Notes under the pieces: model-generated
Databases searched by the model: none
Told to the model about the DNA's origin: nothing
Seen by the model: the letters and a program-made list of their open reading frames with translations, nothing else
Translations under genes and position numbers: made by a program
DNA from: Haladaptatus halobius
GTDB lineage: Archaea > Halobacteriota > Halobacteria > Halobacteriales > Haladaptataceae
Reading direction: 5' to 3'
DNA length: 64,000 nt
Assembly (NCBI RefSeq): GCF_020618475.1
Contig: NZ_CP085335.1
Span: 2,728,001 to 2,792,000, forward strand
Shown: positions 60,302 to 64,000 of the stretch, one piece after another
Position numbering within the stretch: position 1 is the stretch's first letter
Layout: each line of letters begins with the position of its first letter

Positions 60302-60504
60302 GTTCGGTACACGATGACGAGGACGAAAAAACCGCGGTCAGGCGTAGGTCTCTAACTCCCGCCCGGAGATGACGAAAAACACGGTTCCGGCCGGTCCGAC
60401 CGCGGTCGCCACGGGTGAACGATTTCACCGATTCCGCATAGTCTCTCCGGATGCCATAACGGAATACCGAACTGCTAAGGGTGTTCGGAAACGGTGTATC
60501 GGTA

Positions 60505-61461
60505 ATGACAACGCTCGGAACGGCGAGTGCGGCCCCCGGGGAGGTCGATACTGGCCGCCTCCCGGTGGGTGAGACCCGCGACGGGAGCCAGTTCGGTCTC
60601 CCCGTCGCCGTCGTGAACGGTGCGAGAGAGGGGAAAACGCTGTATATTCAGGCCGTCAGCGACGGTGACGAACTCAACGGTCTCGGCGTCGTAAAGCGCG
60701 TCGTACCGCAACTCGCACCCGAGGAGCTATCGGGCACGATTCTCGTCGTCGGTCTCGTCAACTACCACGCTTTTCAGGTTGCAGAACACCGTAATCCAGT
60801 CGACGATACGAAGATGAACCGCACCTATCCCGGCAACGAGTCGGGCACGTCGAGCGAGCGAATCGCGGCGGCCACCTTTGAAATCGCGTCACGGGCCGAC
60901 CTCGTGCTCGACCTGCACCAAGGCTCCACGAGCCAGATGCTGAACGAGGCTCGCGTGCGCTGCGGCCCGCGCCACCGCCTCCACGACGAGTGCCTGGAAC
61001 TCGCCAAGGTGTTCAGCTGCGGCTACGTGCTCGACCAGAAAGGTCCGGACGGGCAGCTCGCCCGCACCGCCCCCGACGAGGGAATCCCGACCATCGACCC
61101 CGAACTCGGCGGCTGCGTCGGCTGGGACGAAGAGAGCATCCAGTTCGGCGTCGACGGTGTGTTCAACGTCTTACGCTACTACGGCTTCCTCGACGGGGAC
61201 GTGGAACTCGAATCCCAGACGCGAGCGACCGGATTCGACCGCTACGGCGCACCGAGCGGCGGTCTCGTCACCTTCCGACGAGACCTCGGCGACGAGGTTG
61301 ACGCGGGCGACGTGCTCTTCGAGGTCACCGACGTGTTCGGCAAACTCAAAGCCGAAGTCACCGCCGACAGAACTGGCATCTTCTGGCGCTCCCGCCGCCT
61401 GCCGCAGGTCGCCACGGGCGAGTACGTCTGCTCGGTCGGAACCGACGTCGACCAGTACTGA
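60505..61461 (+). CDS. Succinylglutamate desuccinylase/aspartoacylase family protein
   Basis: An M14-like zinc hydrolase of 318 residues. The N-terminal motif reads QAVSDGDELNGLGVV, where relatives usually have His-Gly-x-Glu; the His appears to be Asp here, so one zinc ligand may be changed. The further ligand region VLDLHQGSTSQ is intact, as is NRTYPGNESG. A C-terminal barrel-like extension (GGLVTFRRDLGDEVDAGDVLFEVTD) resembles a biotinyl/lipoyl-type hammerhead. The ATG at 60505 is chosen. Its TGA overlaps the ATG of threonine synthase (TGATG), so the two are co-translated. Confidence 0.82.
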   Translation: MTTLGTASAAPGEVDTGRLPVGETRDGSQFGLPVAVVNGAREGKTLYIQAVSDGDELNGLGVVKRVVPQLAPEELSGTILVVGLVNYHAFQVAEHRNPVDDTKMNRTYPGNESGTSSERIAAATFEIASRADLVLDLHQGSTSQMLNEARVRCGPRHRLHDECLELAKVFSCGYVLDQKGPDGQLARTAPDEGIPTIDPELGGCVGWDEESIQFGVDGVFNVLRYYGFLDGDVELESQTRATGFDRYGAPSGGLVTFRRDLGDEVDAGDVLFEVTDVFGKLKAEVTADRTGIFWRSRRLPQVATGEYVCSVGTDVDQY

Positions 61462-62549
61462 TGCCGACCGACCTCTCCTGTTCGGCCTGCGGGCGCGAGT
61501 TCCCCGCCGGGCCGGACGAACCGTGGCGGTGCAAGTGCGGTCAGCCACTCGACTTCTCCGAGCGACCGCTTCCCGACGGCCCCGCCCCGAACTTCGCCAA
61601 AACCGACACGCGCGAGGGTCTCTGGGCCTTCTCGGAGTTCCTCCCCGTCCGGCAAGTCGTCACCCTCGGCGAAGGCTTCACCCCGCTGGTGGACGCGGAC
61701 GACTGGAACGCCCAATTCAAACTCGATTGCGTCTTCCCCTCGGGGAGTTTCAAAGACCGCGGTGCGACCGCGACCCTCTCCCGCGCCGCCGAACTCGGCG
61801 TCGAGACGGTGCTCGAAGACTCCTCGGGCAACGCGGGCGCGGCCATCGCCCAGTACGCCGCACGGGCGGGTATCGACGCGGAGATCTACGTTCCCGCGGA
61901 CGCGAAGGAATCGAAACTCGACGCCATCGAGCGCGCCGGTGCGACTCCGGTTCGCGTCGACGGAAGCAGGCAGGACGTGACCGAGGCTTGCATCGACGCG
62001 GTGGAGGCGGGTGAGGGCTGGTACGCCAGTCACGCGTGGAATCCGGCCTTTTTCGCGGGGACGATGACCGTCGCGCTGGAACTGGCCGCCCAGCGCGACT
62101 GGTCGGTGCCGGACGCCGTCGTCTGCCCGCTCGGCCACGGTACCCTCTTTCTCGGGGCGTACCGGGGCTTCCGCGCCCTGTTCGACGCGGGGTGGATCGA
62201 CGGGATGCCCCGACTGCTCGGCGTGCAGGCCGAGGGTGTCGCACCGATCGCGAGCGAACTCCACGACGCCGACGAGGGGCGAAACGACGTGGCGGACGGT
62301 ATCCAGATCGCCCACCCCGCCCGCCGCGACCAGATTACAGACGCAATCGAGGCGACCGACGGCGACGCTATCGCGCTGGACGCGGAGGCGACCCGAGAGG
62401 CGCTCGACGCGCTCCACCGGACGGGCTTCTACGTCGAACCGACGAGCGCCGTGGCGGTCGCCGGGTTATCGGCGTACCGCGAACGCGGTGTCCTCGACGA
62501 AGACGCGGGCGTGGTCGTTCCGCTCACCGGTCACGGACTGAAATCGTAG
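61461..62549 (+). CDS. thrC: Threonine synthase
   Basis: PLP enzyme converting O-phosphohomoserine to threonine. 362 residues. A short zinc-ribbon-like N-terminus (LSCSACGREF...WRCKCGQPLDF) is followed by the PLP-Lys motif FPSGSFKDRGATATL, the phosphate-cradle EDSSGNAGAAIAQYAA and the conserved HAWNPAFFAGT and GHGTLFLGAYRGF blocks. The C-terminal VVPLTGHGLKS matches archaeal threonine synthases. Co-transcribed with the AstE-like gene; why these two are paired is not clear. Confidence 0.93.
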   Translation: MPTDLSCSACGREFPAGPDEPWRCKCGQPLDFSERPLPDGPAPNFAKTDTREGLWAFSEFLPVRQVVTLGEGFTPLVDADDWNAQFKLDCVFPSGSFKDRGATATLSRAAELGVETVLEDSSGNAGAAIAQYAARAGIDAEIYVPADAKESKLDAIERAGATPVRVDGSRQDVTEACIDAVEAGEGWYASHAWNPAFFAGTMTVALELAAQRDWSVPDAVVCPLGHGTLFLGAYRGFRALFDAGWIDGMPRLLGVQAEGVAPIASELHDADEGRNDVADGIQIAHPARRDQITDAIEATDGDAIALDAEATREALDALHRTGFYVEPTSAVAVAGLSAYRERGVLDEDAGVVVPLTGHGLKS

Positions 62550-62641
62550 CGTTCCTCCAGCATTTTCGGCCTCGTCGCTCTTCATAATTTTACTACGATT
62601 AGGGTAGATTTACTTCGTCTCAGGATATATTATTAAAATGT

Positions 62642-63842
62642 TTGTCAAGTCAATATTATACAACGAGAAGAAGTGTACTAAAAGGAGTCGCGGCCGGAAC
62701 GACCGCGCTCGCAGTTCCGGCGGGCGCGAAACGCCCCGAACGAGGACGGAGTCTCGTCGGACGACGCGTCTTCCTGGAATCGGGCGTCGGTCTTGACCTA
62801 CCCGCCGGAGCGAACCGCGTCGAAAGTCCCACCGCCGCCGACGCGCTGCTCCTGTCCGCGGATACATCGGTTCCGCGCGGCCGACTCGTGAGCGCGCTGA
62901 ACGCGGCGCGCCGATCTCGTTCGTCGGGACTGGTGCCGACGACGCGCTCGTCTCCTTGTTGTACGACGTGCGCCCCTCGAAGGCCGCGGACGCGGCGACG
63001 TCGTCCGCGCTCGAAAAGCCCGCCGACCTCTCGGCGATCTTCGGCGTCAAGTACGACCGAAACGCTCCCGCCTCAGTCGCGGTCGCGTGGCCGCGCGGCG
63101 GCGCCATCGACACGCATCAGTATCGAACCGACAGTCCGTCACGGAGCTATGTCCTCTCCCGAATCGACGGGACGTTCGAACTCGGCGGTGCGACGAGTAC
63201 CCCGACGAGCAGCGCGACGACGATGGCGTACACCTGTCCCGACGCCGAAAGCGGCTGGGACTGCCTCGGCCGGAGCCACGAGGAGAAAGACCTGAACGAA
63301 CACGGGCAGATAGAGAAGTTCGTCTGGGGTGCGAAAGCCGCCAACGAAACCGACCCGAACCGCGATTACTTCTCGTGGAAGACCAAGTTGAGCATGACGC
63401 CCGGCAAGGCGCTCGGTCGCTCTGACTGGATGAACGACTACGTCCTCCGAACAATGGATTTCGAGGACAACTGGCGAAGCACGGCCCCCCGTCCACGAGC
63501 GGGTCGAGCAGTAGTTCGTTCAGCGTCGGCGTCTCGGCGACCGGCTCGGAGGTCGACACGAGCCTCGGGTGGGGCTGGTCGACGGCCCACTCGCACACGA
63601 ACATCGAGGAGACCATCGACCTCGTTGCGGAGAAGGCCACGCACAAGTTCGACCTGAAGTTCGGCGAGAACGTCTCCGAGACGACGTTCAACGCCTACCC
63701 CGGCTACCGAATCGACCCGGCGGACGGGACGACCACGGTGAACTACTCCTACACGACCGATTGGATGTTCAAGGACGACCACTGGTACGGCGACGATACG
63801 TACAAGTACCACATGTACGGCGACGGGACGTGGACGGCCTGA
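62642..63842 (+). pseudogene. Tat-exported protein gene with two frameshifts
   Basis: The start is a TTG at 62642 giving MSSQYYTTRRSVLKGVAAGT, a twin-Arg signal; the upstream DNA is AT-rich with GATATATTATTAAAA at about 62623. The first frame runs to about 62910 (RLVSALNAA), the second from there (ISFVGTGADDALVSLLYDVR, FVWGAKAANETDPNRDYFSW) to a C6 run at 63485-63490, and the third from there (STSGSSSSSFSVGVSATGSE, YPGYRIDPADGTTTVNYSYT) to a TGA at 63840. Each step is minus one base; C7 to C6 explains the second. Joined, the protein has about 399 residues, secreted, Ser/Thr/Tyr rich, of unknown function. Confidence 0.75.
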
Positions 63843-63885
63843 ACTCTCGACCGACGCTTAGTTCTTCGAATCCCCGACCGCTCGG

Positions 63886-64000
63886 CTATCGCTCCGGATG
63901 CGTCGGCGCGTCGAATCCGCCTCTGACGAGGGGTTTTGCGATGTGCCTGCGCGCCTCCGGCGGCACCTCGTACCACCCCGGTTCCAGTTCGCGCTCGACC
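63886..64000 (-). CDS. C-terminal end of an unidentified protein (partial)
   Basis: Thirty-seven codons read from the window edge to a TAG at 63886-63888, ending ELEPGWYEVPPEARRHIAKP and then LVRGGFDAPTHPER. The peptide is ordinary in composition for a haloarchaeal protein and has no close reading competitor, but it is too short to name. It is convergent with the broken Tat-protein gene. Confidence 0.5.
   Translation of the reverse strand, partial: VERELEPGWYEVPPEARRHIAKPLVRGGFDAPTHPER

Noticed and set aside
1..64000. Insertion sequences, prophage, CRISPR arrays
   Set aside because: No transposase-like protein, no terminal inverted repeats with target duplications and no regular direct-repeat/spacer array were seen.

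Overview
The window is a contiguous piece of a haloarchaeal (class Halobacteria) main chromosome. The evidence is high GC with acidic, Asp/Glu-rich proteins, a halobacterial-type 2Fe-2S ferredoxin, a malate dehydrogenase that closely follows the haloarchaeal form, and archaeal information-processing genes: Hel308, Cgi121, Orc1/Cdc6, the PolD small subunit DP1 and PurO. Short TATA-box to ATG distances suggest leaderless mRNAs. The genus cannot be fixed from sequence alone. No insertion sequence, prophage or CRISPR array was seen.

Layout. 1-5.5 kb: end of a glycolipid-binding-like protein, hisB, hisA, a phosphate permease, the 2Fe-2S ferredoxin and an ABC exporter pair. 5.6-11.8 kb: an A24 (prepilin-type) peptidase, a PiT permease coupled to a Usp protein, and membrane or unknown proteins. 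12-16 kb: mdh, a phosphoesterase, purO, tRNA-Gln(CTG) and an SDR. 16-24 kb: cgi121-hel308, a small ferredoxin, orc1/cdc6, about 1.5 kb of replication origin, then oapA-oapB-oapC. 24-32 kb: a MATE exporter, a gene broken by an in-frame TGA, an Amt-PII fusion, hemB and a DedA-like protein. 32-36.7 kb: a TAXI-type TRAP operon (solute-binding protein, DUF1850, fused permease). 36.8-43.5 kb: an S9 peptidase, signal peptidase, DP1 and lpdA. 44-49 kb: the E1alpha/E1beta/E2 operon of a 2-oxoacid dehydrogenase and lipA; with lpdA this makes a complete complex plus its lipoyl synthase. 49-55 kb: two more MATE proteins, and a NikR-type regulator divergent from a His-rich nickel/cobalt transporter with a perfect dyad between them. 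55-64 kb: citrate synthase, a duplicated PhoU/TrkA-C protein, RidA, an AstE/AspA-like protein, threonine synthase and several damaged genes.

Most notable observations. (1) The origin carries six origin-recognition-box (ORB) like elements; two of them, in inverted orientation with outward G-runs, flank an AT-rich segment that is itself bounded by a GGGTAAC/GTTACCC pair. (2) The same ORB-like word recurs at least ten times outside the origin, nearly always just past stop codons, and as an inverted pair inside the coding sequence of the DNA polymerase subunit DP1. (3) Five genes are broken by in-frame TGA codons or frameshifts, and a sixth has coding-like sequence upstream of its first ATG with no usual start codon. 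This is either real decay or uneven sequence quality. (4) A TATTACC-N13-GGTAATA dyad is a strong candidate NikR operator.
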